Part shown: positions 1 through 10,794 of the stretch, in pieces
How positions within the stretch are numbered: the stretch's first letter is position 1
How the letters are laid out: every line of letters starts with the position of its first letter
Assembly (NCBI GenBank): GCA_011503125.2
Contig: WWBZ02000016.1
Location: 2,418,001 to 2,482,000, forward strand
DNA length: 64,000 nucleotides
From: Botryosphaeria dothidea
Lineage: Eukaryota > Ascomycota > Dothideomycetes > Botryosphaeriales > Botryosphaeriaceae
Direction: 5' to 3'
The notes under the pieces: generated by a model
Databases searched by the model: none
Told to the model about the DNA's origin: nothing
What the model saw: only the letters and a program-made list of their open reading frames with translations
Translations under genes and position numbers: made by a program

Positions 1-1083
1 CCTGGGCATCACCTCAATGTAACACAATGGAAAGCGTTTCTGCCCAGGGTCTTAAAAGGGCATTTATCCTATTTTTATTTACCAGCCAAATAAAACGTTC
101 ATCGGCAGATTGGATCGACATCGCGAACATTCCACCTGCAAGTGAGCCTGAGGAGCCAGAAAACTCACCGGTCAGCCTTGCTTGGGCGCGAAGCCGGTAC
201 GGCCCGAGCCACGTTTTTGTATTCGTGTCCGCCGTGAGCGTTCACTCTGCACCCGGCCGTTTTCTGAGTCTCTCTTGGCTCCACGGAGTCCCTTCCACGT
301 ACTTCTCGTGCCACGACGCCCAGCGGGTGAGGGGACGTCGGGTGCGCATGCGGTGGATGGTTGGAGTTGTGGCGATTCGCGATTAGTCAATGACTCGGTC
401 TTGCATCAGATTAGTGCCAGCCCCCGCAGCTGTGGCATCTACCCAAACCCGTGCGTCATGGTGTTCACGCCAGCCCGAAGCACTGAAGATAATGGGGGAA
501 GAATCTTGAGCTGTTCCGGTCAACGTTTCTGCTTGTGTCGAGGTTACATTAAATGATGTGTTACTTTTTTTTTCCTGATGGAAATAATTCGAGGCGTAGG
601 TGAAACTGTACTCCACTTCAGGTTCAGAGATACCTGTAAGAGCAGAGTATCACGGGTTTGAAGCAGATTGCTGGATCAGTAAGGTTTGTGAGAGAAAAGC
701 AGGGAAAAACGGATCCGTGTGCAATTTGTGAAAGTCCTGTCAAACCCCCGCATTTCATAGGTGATTATGTAGTCAATGTAGAGTAACGTATTGGATGCAC
801 TTGATACCACTGCCTCCCAATGTAGCCCTCTCCAACGTAATCCTTCGTGTTAAGAAATAAACGCCTCGGGTCGAATTGCCCCGCGGTGGTGTGACAGCCT
901 CAGTGCCCGTCGGCCAAGAGAGAATCCGGGTGCAGAGGGATGGTGTGAATGGCGCAGTGTGCTGCTGCAAATGATCGTAATCGATAGGCCGAGGTAGTTG
1001 CGGGTATTGTGTGCTGTAATCAAAGACAGTCCTCGCAGTCGTGAGATCGTTATTCGTATAAGCTGGAATCCTTGTGTCGTGTC
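1..1083. other. No supported gene at left edge
   Basis: I see only short overlapping open frames on both strands, with no recognisable domain, signal peptide or splice-linked coding pattern. Part of it may be the 3' portion of the neighbouring minus-strand remnant: a frame from about 1080 down to 773 could be joined through a GTAGGA donor near 1085, but I cannot support that join. Confidence 0.4.
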
Positions 1084-1521
1084 CTACGCAAGACCGCATT
1101 CGATGGCAGTCTTTCGACCCAGCAGGACATCGAAAGGTGGGTCGTATTGGGAGATGACGACAAAGCGCGTGGTTCGTCTTTTGCTGGATCTTTCGAATCC
1201 CCATTCCAGATCCACGTGACCCTGCGTGTCAAGCATTCTACCTTGGAAGGGTATTTTCCGGCCGGACTGAGTCTTCTCATCTGTCTGTATGTCCAGATGT
1301 AGAACCTCTCGTACGAGCTTCGGAGAGATGAGATTTGCGTCATCATTGCCACCGGGGTACCAGAGGACGGCAAGCTTTGGGATTTTCTTCCCAGCATGGT
1401 TGAATATGTAGATGCATATCGTCTCGACGACCTCCTCGTTTGACTTCGACTGCAGGCGACAGATGTCAGCAGCTGCACACGCCGGAGCAAAGAGATATGT
1501 CATCGGACTTGAAAGTTGCAC
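1084..1521 (-). CDS. Retropepsin-like hypothetical protein, possibly a remnant
   Basis: This is a 145-residue open frame. Its second half resembles the retroviral-type aspartyl-protease fold that recurs in fungal hypothetical proteins. A hydrophobic strand is followed by a NLISPKLV helix start. Then comes a VDLEWGF strand, and near the end FVVISQYDPPFDVLLGR, the typical closing strand-turn of that fold. The catalytic D-T/S-G expected just before NLIS reads YPGGNDDA here, so proteolytic activity is unlikely. There is no flanking reverse transcriptase or integrase. The frame may continue through an intron at its 3' end. The fold assignment is recognition from memory. It could be a real non-catalytic gene, a broken one, or chance. 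Confidence 0.35.
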   Translation of the reverse strand: MQLSSPMTYLFAPACAAADICRLQSKSNEEVVETICIYIFNHAGKKIPKLAVLWYPGGNDDANLISPKLVREVLHLDIQTDEKTQSGRKIPFQGRMLDTQGHVDLEWGFERSSKRRTTRFVVISQYDPPFDVLLGRKTAIECGLA

Positions 1522-2496
1522 AGAAACGTCTCCTCAGCGCCCTGTGCGCGACCGCTGAAAATCATCCTCAGCACCTACCAAATGACCGTGTCTTTGCGGA
1601 CGAAGCAAGCCCAAGCACATTTGTAACCTCTTGATGGGCAGTGGCCGATAAGACGGATGTTGGGCGCTAGGTGGTGTGGAAGCTTTCGCACGGACGAGTG
1701 AAGAAACGAGGCTGAAAGGCAAGTGCAGAGGGGTGGACCGGTGTAGGTATTTGACGCATACCTAGCCGAGAGTGGCTGGTGATTATCTGTTCCATCTTCG
1801 GTACCCCACCAAAGCTACGCACACCAGCCTTCCCGCAAGCCTGTTCATGCATGCTAGCCACCTCTCCGGCCTTTTCAACAACGAACGCCTCACAGGCCTC
1901 GACTATGGACGACGAACACCACATTGCGCCAATTCATCAGACCTTCCGTGATACCCTGCTGCCTTAGCAGATACTGCATCCGTGCTCGCCAAGCTTACTC
2001 TGCTCCGCTGCTTCCGTCTTACCTTTTTAGCACGCTTTTGCACGTGAGATGACGCTACTCAGAGGTGATGGCTCATCTGAGACTCCCATCGAGGCACTAT
2101 AATCCTACTTTTCGATTCTGCGTAGTCAACTTCAGCCTTGTTGCCGAATGTCTTACCAAACACCGTCTGCACAAGCGCGAACGCTCGAGAGAATTATCAT
2201 ATGTCGGCATCAACCCCTCGAATTCTATGAGCAGGGTCATTCATTTCCTTTTTCTGCTCCCCATGCCTATTCATGCAATGACACGCCGCCGTGCATGAAA
2301 AGGTGCAGCCTTGCACCGGTGTAGAGACAGGAAGGCGCGTTTTTAGCCAGGTCCTCGCAAGGCTGAAGGAGCTCCTTCACGATACTTAAGGCCTGAGATG
2401 CCGTTCGGATGACGCAGGCTCTTACTTCCCTTGCGACCTCTTTTTTTCTTGTATATTCTTCCCTTCCTCCTTTGGGTTCGATCCTGACAGTGAGAA
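1522..2496. other. Intergenic, no gene recognised
   Basis: No coding pattern can be supported here. The right part (about 2300-2496) has pyrimidine-rich runs directly before the start of the DUF6594-type gene and probably serves as its promoter and 5' leader. Confidence 0.5.
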
Positions 2497-3649
2497 ATGG
2501 CACAAATCCAAACACCCATTCTCCCCTACCACAACAGCTCCAGGATAAGCATAGCACGCCCGACCACCGCCGCGACCTCAACCTCCGCACAAGAGAAGGA
2601 AAACCAGGCGCAAGCAGCCGCGGAGGTGGCCTCGAGCTGCGGTTCGTCATCAACGACATCGACATGCTCGCCGCTCAACGCACCGCCAGGCTACCCGAAG
2701 CTGGCGGAGCTGATGAACCTGATTCCGGAGACGTCCATCTTCCGCCGCTTCGGAACGCTGAACTCGCTGAACCTGCTCTACCTGCAGGCGGAGCTGACCG
2801 ATATCGAGCGGAAGCTGCGGGTGGCACAGGTCACGGATTTCAACAAGGGCGAGGGGTTCAAGCACCTGTACGGGAAAAACTGGTACTTTCTCGGCGCATC
2901 GGCGCAGGACGGGGATGAGGCGCAATTGGAGCTGGTCGAGCTAGCGCGAGAGAAGCTGGACAGATATAGTAAGCACCTCTCCCTCTCTAATGCTCAATTG
3001 AAGCGTGCATACAGAACAACGTAGCTGAAACTCTTCTCTCTCCTCCACAGACGCGGCCCTGATCCAGCAGGAAAAAGTCCTCTCCTTCAGCCCGCCCGGC
3101 GTGTACGACATGGACTTCATCCAGCGCTTCCTTGCCTCCGACGAGATGGGCGAGCCCTACCCGCTAACGGGCCGTGACTGCCTGACCTGGGGTATGCACA
3201 CGCACACAGACCCCAAAATCCAGCCGGCAAAGGATCTCGTGGCGCTGAAGCCGCGCCGCAACGCCGACAGCTTCTCCAACTGGGTGACGGGGACGGGCAT
3301 CAACAAGTTCTTCGCGCTCGGGTGCGCGCGCTTCCGCAAGCCGTCCGACCGCCACGGCCGCGTCGGCTTCGAGGACTCGGCGATACATCGTGTGACGTAC
3401 AGCATCACGAGCGTGCTGGCGTCGCTGCTGCCCATCGCCTCCATCGCCGTGCTGTACGCCGTGCACTCGATGAAGCTCCGCCTCGTCCTCATCGCCGTCT
3501 TCAACGTCCTGCTTACAGTGTGTCTCACTACCTTCACGACGGCGAAGCGGACTGACGTCTTCGCTGTGGCGGCTGCGTTCTCGGCGGTGCAGGTGGTTTT
3601 TGTTCAAGGCGGTGATTCCGATGGCGTCGGGGCGACTGGTCGCAACTGA
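2497..3649 (+). CDS. DUF6594-type fungal membrane protein (2 exons)
   Basis: The exons are 2497-2968 and 3051-3649. The 82-nt intron starts GTAAGC and ends CTCCACAG, and joining gives 356 residues. The first 65 residues are polar and low-complexity. They are followed by the conserved core: GYPKLAELMNLIPETSIFRRF, then LQAELTDIERKL and repeated acidic/helical segments. The C-terminal third (from about residue 280) holds two or three closely spaced membrane segments (SVLASLLPIASIAVLYAV, LVLIAVFNVLLTVCL, VFAVAAAFSAVQVVFV) separated by a short basic loop. This layout, a soluble helical front followed by a terminal membrane hairpin, is that of the fungal DUF6594 family, whose function is unknown to me. 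The start is the first ATG in frame before the conserved core. The family call is from recognition. Confidence 0.85.
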
Positions 3650-4299
3650 GTTGGAAAAGCGGTTTGTGAGCGTGATCGGAGCCGCCACTTCAAATGGATT
3701 CGAAGTCGGGGGTCCTGGCAGCGATTCTGCTCCCGAGAAAATTCTGGATTCTATGGATGTTTGTTTGAGTCTATTGGATACGTCAAGATGTGGATGTTGG
3801 CCTGACAACAAGGAGTTCTCCGGAGCACCTTCGATCTGGCATTGATAAGCATTGCGATTTGAGCCAGGGCTTTCTACTTCACCAGGCTGAGATGGGGATG
3901 TGGGTGATTGACGGCAACTCAATACAGATTCTCAAGGCAATGCATTCACTCTGCACCGGGATTCACGTGTCTGTGGATATACTCCGGTTCTTCTGCTGCA
4001 CTATCATGGATCCACACCATTATAAAAAAGATCATATTCTGCTCCGAGGATCCCGCCTCCTCCGTCACTCGACATCGCTTTCCTATCCCGACCATGGATT
4101 CCTGCAACACCACCTTTGGCAAGGAAGGAGATACACAAACCCATGTGCGCTCCCCCCCAAATCATCTGTGTTGAAGTTCATCTCTGATCCGTGCATATGA
4201 AAGACTACGCCAAGGCGCTCACAGAACATCCAGCCTACCACTAAGCCTCTTCCCTCACCACCGTCCCAACCTCTCACCACTTGCGGCAGTGGAAGCAAC
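3650..4299. other. Intergenic between DUF6594 and F-box genes
   Basis: I see only short chance frames. It probably contains the 3' end of the upstream transcript and the promoter of the F-box gene; CT-rich stretches lie just before 4300. Confidence 0.5.
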
Positions 4300-6240
4300 A
4301 TGGTCACCGTCATCGAGTCAAAAAGTACGGGTCATGCGGCTACTGTCGATGACCAACCGGACCCTCCGGACCGCTCAGACCCGATCGAACTCATCAGGAC
4401 TGGCCCTTCGTTGGAACTCCTTCCAACGGATGTCCTTAATGTCATCTTATCGACCTTGAAGAATATGGATCCGAAGAGTGAGTACAGCACTTATCCTGCC
4501 TGTGATGGGCGCTGGTCCAACAGGAACAAGCGTCACGAGTGTCGCGGCCACGATTCTCCTGCTTGTTTCAAGACATGCGTCTTGAATCTACGCCTGGTCT
4601 GCAAGATCCTTTGCAGAGATCTTGATCCATGGCTCTGTCAACTTTTCCTGAGGCAATGCGAGGTGCCATCAAATGAGGGGAGTTGGAAAATCTGCTGCAC
4701 GAGGGACGGCGGTATTGCGGTCAACCTGACACACGATGGTCTCCAGAAGTTGGCAATCTTTGCAAAATTCCCAGCTATAGCCGACGAGATTGAAGTTCTT
4801 CATTCCTCTGTGGAGAGGTACCTTCAATGTTGCCTCGAGGCGTTGGTGGATCAGTGCAGCAAGTGTGAAGAGATGTATTTGGACGATGAGGGCGAGAGGT
4901 CAATGGAACACACTAATCCCCGCTGCATCGACCACGGATCTGAGTACCTCCGACACTTACAATACCAGCAATTGCTTCAGGAACAGGAGTGGATGTTAGC
5001 CACTGGGACGGATCGATCGATGTTGCAGTCCATCCTTAGCCGATTCAAGAACCTGAAAGAGGTGTACATAGGCACTTGGTGCGGGGCCTATAGCCATTGG
5101 CGAAAACATTTCTGCGGACACAATAGATGGTTACACGCGCCGGAAGAGCTTCCTGACATGGACTGGGTATGTTTGGCATATAACACGAAGCTCGAACACC
5201 CACCAGAACAAGTTCAGACGGAATCCATGTGCCACGCGGTTTCAATCGTGCTGGAAGCACTGAAGGTCAACATCATTGAATTGGAGCTCCTCCTGATTGA
5301 TCAGATCGACGGTATGAAAGCTTCATTAGGCACTGCCGGCATGTGGGCTTTCAAGAACATTACCGGATCGGCCAATCTGCGTCTAGTCGTGAACTACGGA
5401 GAGAATGGCGGAGCGCCAGCTGATTGGATCGATGCTAGTGAGGGCGAAGATGCAATTGTGCAATTCATCTCGCACGCCCGTCACTTGGAAGTCATATCTC
5501 TGATGGCCGCTACCTACTCACACTTCGGTCCGAATTTCATTGCCCGGGTACTACGTGGCTACAACAGTTTCGTGAAGAGCCTCTGTCTTCACAACTTCAC
5601 CACCACTGTCCAAGATCTCCGGGAGTTCTTCTCGCGATGTCGTCACACACTCCGAGAGATCAAACTCGCGCGCGGACACCTACTTGAAGAGAGCTGGAAG
5701 TTTGTCATTCGGGACATACAGGAGACTCTTCGCCTGGACAACATCTGCCTCGGGCCCCTCTTCGAGCTTTCCAGCCTTGAACATCGGCAGCTGCGGTTCC
5801 CGAGCTTCGCCGATGAGCGAACGCACCCCGTTCACGTAGTCGTAAACGGAGAGACCAGAGAGGGAGACGACAGACACGTCTGTCAAATAGAACAAGGGGG
5901 GTTTTCCTGGCACACGGACGCCTACTCCCATGATCAACGTGTCTTCACCGCTCCAGGCGTCTCCAAGTCCTTGGCGCAAGATCTCGAGCGAGCCAAAAAC
6001 GAGTCATATACCGACAGCCTTCCATACACACTGGAGGAACTCGACGGCCTGGTACGTAGCTGATCTGTTCGATCGCACATTGAAATTTTCACTAACGCCG
6101 CATTGCCATGAAAGTGCTGTCCACTCATCACCCCTGCGGTTGCGAAGTTCGCTGCTCAGCGTTTCTTCGGTCCAGATGCTGACGGGCGTCATTGGGGATC
6201 CTCTGTATTTTCCATTGATATCGTCGAGCTCTTTGCGTAA
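4300..6240 (+). CDS. F-box protein (2 exons)
   Basis: Exon 1 is 4300-6051 and exon 2 is 6115-6240. The 63-nt intron begins GTACGT, carries a CACTAAC branch site and ends GAAAG. The product is 625 residues. Without splicing the frame stops just past the donor at 6063; splicing adds 41 residues ending VFSIDIVELFA. Residues about 35-55 (SLELLPTDVLNVILSTLK) and about 100-125 (VLNLRLVCKILCRDLDPWL) match the two halves of an F-box. A polar insert rich in Cys and His separates them. The rest has the leucine-rich, irregular helical look of fungal F-box substrate receptors that work in SCF ubiquitin ligases. Substrate unknown. The F-box call is an inference from motif; the 3' exon rests on splice consensus and frame. 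Confidence 0.75.
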
Positions 6241-6771
6241 TGCACACCGCAGGGTAGACGCAGCAGCGACATTTGAGGAAATGAGAAGCGATGACGATAT
6301 GCGTAGTAATTCCGATGATACCCTTTAAGTCGAACAGAAGCATTCAGCGAGTTTCGTGTGGACGCTCATGAGGCGCATTTCCTCTTTCTCCGATTCAGAG
6401 CAGCTTTATTGTTTGAATGAGAAGGTGTTGCACCGCAGCGAGGCCAGCGTTCTGATGATACAGAGGTAGAGCAAGGGCCAAGCAGTTCAATGGTCACGAA
6501 GGTTTGAGGCCGAAGGACCAAAAGACGTTGGTAGCTCGCAGAAAACGGATTGGCACGGATTGGCGCGGATTTTTGATCAGATAAAACATGGTATTAGGCA
6601 ACAATCATCCCGCCTACTTTTCATCCTCTGTGAATCATGATATTCCCCAATCCGCCACTTATAAAAAGAAACCCCACCCTTCTCTGGGGCCCAACAGAAC
6701 TGAAAGCTTCTCCCCCACCCAAAAAAAAATTGAAAAACAAGTTAAATCATACGGCGATTCCCATGAGCCGC
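6241..6771. other. Intergenic, tail-to-tail
   Basis: This is the convergent gap between the F-box gene and paralog A. A-rich runs near 6720-6740 may contribute to 3'-end formation. No gene is seen. Confidence 0.5.
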
Positions 6772-9700
6772 TTACGAAATACCACCGTTCGCACCCGTCG
6801 TGAAGGCAATGGCCGAGCAATCCGTGGCCGCGCCACCCGTAACGATCCACTTCATCTCCTCACGCTCCAACGCCTCCGCACCCGCATCGGGGTCGGAAAC
6901 CAGGAAGACCTTGGTGCCGTCATCGCCAATGTTGCACACGACGGTGTAGAACGCGTTGCCCTGGCTGTCCAGCGCAACGACCACGCCCTTCGTGTCCGCG
7001 CTGCCATCGGCATCGATCGGGGCCAAGGTGATGATGTCCGAGCCCTTGGGCATGTCCTCGAAGGCGGAGATGCGGAAGCGCGAGACGCCGAGGGCCGACA
7101 TGGTGTCCGGGTAGTAGTGGAAGACGCGGTCCTGGTCGTCGGAGACGGTGAGGTTGTTGTAGGAGGCGAAGGTCACGCCGCCGTCGGTGGAGGCGTCGGC
7201 GGCGGCCTGCAGGTTCAGGCCGCCGTCCGAGTCGGCCGAGAGGTACCAGGCGCCCGTCGAGTCGATGACGTTGGTGTAGGAGAAGCCGTCGTCGTTGACG
7301 CCGTCGGCGTTGGTCGAGTCCTCGTCGGTGTAGGCGATGTTGCTGATTTCGTCGAAGTCGGTGCCGCCGTCGCCGCTGTAGGTCTCGTCGTCGGTCGTTT
7401 GGCGGGCGGCGAGAGAACGCTTTTCGGCGTTCACCGAGGCGTCGAAGTTGACGGTAGCTTCGGTGTTGCTGGTACTGACTGAGGCATCCGCGTTGACTGA
7501 GGCATCGGAGTTGATGGAGGCATCAGAGCTGACTGAGGAATCAGAGTTGGTTGCGGCGCTGATTGCGTCGGCTGCGGAGTTGACTGCGTTGATCACGTTG
7601 GCAGAGTTGGCCGTCAATCCGACGGCGCCAAACAAGCCACCAGAAGATGTGGTGCTGCTGTCGGAGGTCACGGTGTTATCCGTAGTATCAGTCGAGCCAG
7701 AGTTAGTGCTGCTGTCCGTGGTACCAGAGGTTGAAGAGCCGTCCGAAGTACCGGAACTGACGGAGCCATCAGTAGAACCGGAGCTTGCAGATCCATCAGT
7801 AGCTCCAGTGTTGGAGGACCCATCAGTAGAACCCGAGCTGGTAGTAGACCCGCCGGTAGTGGTAGAAGAGTCGGTAGTTCCAGAGCTTGTAGAGCCATCA
7901 GTCGATCCAGTGCTGCCAGTAGATCCAGAAGAAGCAGATCCGTCAGTAGTACCGGTGCTGCCAGTCGACCCAGAAGAGGTAGAACCATCCGTGGTACCGG
8001 AGCTCGTAGAGCCGGAGCCAGACGAAGACGAAGACGTATCAGTGCTTCCGGAAGTGGAGCCAGAGGTAGAACCGTCAGTCGTGCTTGAGCCCGAGGTAGA
8101 GCCAGACGAAGAAGAATCACTGCTGGAAGAGCCCGAGCTCGGGGTAGAGCCGAGACGGATGCAGTCCGCAGCCAGCGGGGGCATATCGGCCTTGAACAAG
8201 CTCACAGTAGAGATGTCGAAGAAGTTCATCGACAGCTCGTCACCGAGGGTCAACTGGTAGTTGATGCCGTTGTTGCAAGTGCCCGGGTTGACCGAATCGT
8301 AGGCGTAGGTGGCGCTGGCGGAGACGTATGGCTCGTTCGTGATGCTAATCAGCTTCCTGTACTTCAGGGGCGTGATCTCGAGGCCGACACCGACCGTCAG
8401 CGGGAGACCGACGCGGGCGTCCGCGCTGATCTGACCCGCGGCCGTGAACTTGGAGGTGAAGGTGGGCTTGAAGCCGGTCACGGTGGTCTGGTCCTTGTTG
8501 ATGACATCGAGCTTGGCGTAGAAGTTGCTGATTTCGGCAGAGGCACCGACAAGGATCTGGCCCTGCGCCTTGATGTCCAGGGCGAGGGAGGCGTCCATGG
8601 CGACGACGGGGCCGACGGTGATGACGTTGTGGATAGAGAAGCCAGGAAGACCGTCCGAGGAGATGGTCTTCTTGAAAGTGTTCTTGTACTGGCCCTCAGC
8701 AGCGAGGCCTAGGAAGAGACCGGCCTTGAGGCTACCATCGAGCGTCACACTGCCCTTGTTGAAACCACCGCCCAGAAGCGAGAAGCCGAGCTCACCAGCA
8801 ATGTGGGCCTTGCCGGTAATTCCGCAATCAACGCAGTACAGGTCAACGGAGCCGGAGGCTGCGCCACTGCTGGAGGTTTTGGAGCCGTGGTAGATTTGGT
8901 ATTGCTGACCCCAGTACTTTGAGTCAACCAAACTCTTGGGCGTCAGGTTGATGTTGACGTTTCCTTCAGCCTTGGCGCTGGTAAGGCTGTCAATCTTGTC
9001 GTTGATGAACTTGATGCCCTTGCTGACGGCACCGTTAGTGTACTTGTCCGCAGTCTTGATGGCAAAGTCCTTGACAGCCTCGATCTTCTGCTCGACCTTG
9101 GCCACGAGCTTAGGAGCAATCTTCTGGAGGATGGCCTTCGGGCTGAAAATTCCAAAAAACCTCTTCTCCATCACAGCGTGCGCGCGAGCAGCATGGCTCA
9201 GGCTGCGGCGGCTCTTGGTAGTGCTTACAACATCATCGTCACCGTAATCGGCCTCGGAGTAGTCCCCAAGACCAGGTGCGATATCTTCAAGACTACCACT
9301 GAAGTCACCAGAGAAATCGTAGTAGCCAAGCATGTCGTCAAGAGTCTTGTCGAATCCATCTCCACATGCTACGGCAGGGAAGCCGGAAATGGTAGCTGCC
9401 GGCGGAGCTCCGCAGGAAGATGAAGAGCCCGAGCCCGAGGTGCTGCTGCTACCCGTAGAGTTGGCGTATCCAGAGCTGCCAGATGAGTAGGTGGTGTTGC
9501 CGCTGGTGGTAGTACCGTTGAGAGTGCTGTTGCTGGTAACGGTCGTTCCCCAGGTAACAGTGACGTCGCCAATAGCCTTTTCAATGGGGATCTCGCTGCA
9601 GCTGAGCTGTGCGGTGTGGGAGCCCTCAGTGAAGACAACACCAGAAACCAGCCAGTAAGTGTGCTGACCAGCGGGTGCACTGCCGCAAGTAACGCTGGAG

Positions 9701-10794
9701 GTGACGATAACGAACTGCTTAGTGCTTCCCCATGCATTCTGAGCATACTTGAAAGCCTCAGCGGTGCTGAAAGCAACCTCAAGACCGCCTGAAACGCAGC
9801 TGATGCTTGAGATATACTGTGAGTTATCAAGAATGATCGACGGGTAGGTGAAGTTGGCCTTCATAAGAGCGAAGAGCTGTCCGTCGCTTGATGAAGAAGA
9901 GTAAGAGGACCCAGATGAGCTAGTGGAGTTGGACGAGCCAGCGGAGCCGGACGAGCCGGTGGAGCCCGACGAGCTCGACGAGCCAGACGATCCAGACGAT
10001 CCAGTAGTAGAGTTAGATGTGGTAGAAGAACCAGTGGAGGATCCAGTAGAGGAACCAGTAGAGGAACCAGTAGAGGAACCATCATTAAAGTAAATAGAGC
10101 CAGTATCCTTGGGAGCGAGGTTAGACAGCGCAGACGAATCATGGCCTGGCGGGGGAGCAGGCATCAAAGTCGCGATAGGACCGGCGGCAGTCGTCCAAGA
10201 CGAAGTGCCGACGACGACGTCGCCCGATCCGGAGTTGACGTTCGACTTGGAAGATCCGCTGGAAGATCCGCTGCCAGATCCGTTGCCAGAGCCCGACGAA
10301 GAGCCGGAGCTCGACTTGGAACCGTAGCCGGAGTTGGAGCCCGAGCCAAAACCGCTGCCGCTGCCGCTGCCGCTACCGCTGACAGAATTGCCGTAAACAT
10401 TGCCAGATCCACTTCCGGATCCAGAGCCGGAGCTGGAGCTCGACCCGGATCCAGAGCCAGAAGAGCCAGAACCGGAGCCCGATCCCGACCCTCCATTCAC
10501 GACGACCGGAGTGCCGCTGGCCTTGCTTCCACCCTCGCAGGGGAAGCCGGTGGTGATGACGTAGGCAGTCTCCGTCTTGGTGGCATGCTCGATCTCAACC
10601 TTGGTGGTGAGCTGGGTGGAGACGAGCGTTGTGTAGGCCGTCTCGACGGTCTTGTAGACCGTGTCGACGACGGTGGTGTGGTAGACGCCTCCGTCGTTGG
10701 GCTGGACCGCGCTGGCGGTCGAGTTTTGGTAGCGGGGGACGGCCGCGACGGTGCCGAGCCCCATAAGGGAGGCGATGAGAGTTGTCGAACGCAT
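6772..10794 (-). CDS. Large secreted Ser/Gly/Thr-rich protein, paralog A (intronless)
   Basis: A single 1,340-residue frame. A signal peptide (residues 1-18, ending TVAA) is followed by a Thr/Val-rich segment (HTTVVDTVYKTVETAYTT). A Ser/Gly linker runs to about 300, including TGSS tandem repeats. A first beta-rich domain spans about 305-420 (LFALMKANFTYPSIILD... to VTVTWGT). An acidic spacer around 465-520 contains LDDMLGYYDFSG and APGLGDYSEADYGDDD. The dibasic site EKRFF is near 543, with another KR before the C-terminal domain. A second beta-rich domain (about 550-880) contains YCVDCG and HIAGELGF. A Ser/Thr/Gly/Asp linker and a conserved C-terminal domain (about 1210-1340, TMSALGVSRFR, YTVVCNIG, KVFLV) follow. 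The order matches what I recall for fungal DUF7029 and DUF7223 proteins (not checked). It is homologous to the genes at 28006-31047 and 31716-35178. Probable cell wall or extracellular matrix protein; function unknown. Confidence 0.9.
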   Translation of the reverse strand: MRSTTLIASLMGLGTVAAVPRYQNSTASAVQPNDGGVYHTTVVDTVYKTVETAYTTLVSTQLTTKVEIEHATKTETAYVITTGFPCEGGSKASGTPVVVNGGSGSGSGSGSSGSGSGSSSSSGSGSGSGSGNVYGNSVSGSGSGSGSGFGSGSNSGYGSKSSSGSSSGSGNGSGSGSSSGSSKSNVNSGSGDVVVGTSSWTTAAGPIATLMPAPPPGHDSSALSNLAPKDTGSIYFNDGSSTGSSTGSSTGSSTGSSTTSNSTTGSSGSSGSSSSSGSTGSSGSAGSSNSTSSSGSSYSSSSSDGQLFALMKANFTYPSIILDNSQYISSISCVSGGLEVAFSTAEAFKYAQNAWGSTKQFVIVTSSVTCGSAPAGQHTYWLVSGVVFTEGSHTAQLSCSEIPIEKAIGDVTVTWGTTVTSNSTLNGTTTSGNTTYSSGSSGYANSTGSSSTSGSGSSSSCGAPPAATISGFPAVACGDGFDKTLDDMLGYYDFSGDFSGSLEDIAPGLGDYSEADYGDDDVVSTTKSRRSLSHAARAHAVMEKRFFGIFSPKAILQKIAPKLVAKVEQKIEAVKDFAIKTADKYTNGAVSKGIKFINDKIDSLTSAKAEGNVNINLTPKSLVDSKYWGQQYQIYHGSKTSSSGAASGSVDLYCVDCGITGKAHIAGELGFSLLGGGFNKGSVTLDGSLKAGLFLGLAAEGQYKNTFKKTISSDGLPGFSIHNVITVGPVVAMDASLALDIKAQGQILVGASAEISNFYAKLDVINKDQTTVTGFKPTFTSKFTAAGQISADARVGLPLTVGVGLEITPLKYRKLISITNEPYVSASATYAYDSVNPGTCNNGINYQLTLGDELSMNFFDISTVSLFKADMPPLAADCIRLGSTPSSGSSSSDSSSSGSTSGSSTTDGSTSGSTSGSTDTSSSSSGSGSTSSGTTDGSTSSGSTGSTGTTDGSASSGSTGSTGSTDGSTSSGTTDSSTTTGGSTTSSGSTDGSSNTGATDGSASSGSTDGSVSSGTSDGSSTSGTTDSSTNSGSTDTTDNTVTSDSSTTSSGGLFGAVGLTANSANVINAVNSAADAISAATNSDSSVSSDASINSDASVNADASVSTSNTEATVNFDASVNAEKRSLAARQTTDDETYSGDGGTDFDEISNIAYTDEDSTNADGVNDDGFSYTNVIDSTGAWYLSADSDGGLNLQAAADASTDGGVTFASYNNLTVSDDQDRVFHYYPDTMSALGVSRFRISAFEDMPKGSDIITLAPIDADGSADTKGVVVALDSQGNAFYTVVCNIGDDGTKVFLVSDPDAGAEALEREEMKWIVTGGAATDCSAIAFTTGANGGIS
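10020..10083 (-). repeat. 12-nt tandem repeat coding TGSS units
   Basis: Four to five near-identical copies of a 12-nt unit (plus strand: gaaccagtagag) lie inside paralog A and encode Thr-Gly-Ser-Ser repeats. Such coding minisatellites can expand or contract by slippage, so linker length is likely to vary among strains. Confidence 0.8.

Noticed and set aside
6052..6063. End of the F-box protein at the in-frame stop at 6061-6063
   Set aside because: The last codons coincide with a consensus GTACGT donor, and the spliced exon gives a better C-terminus.
7448..8260. Open plus-strand frame of 270 codons, acidic with Val/Pro/Glu repeats
   Set aside because: It is the complement of the Ser/Thr/Gly repeat linker of paralog A; repetitive coding DNA leaves open antisense frames.
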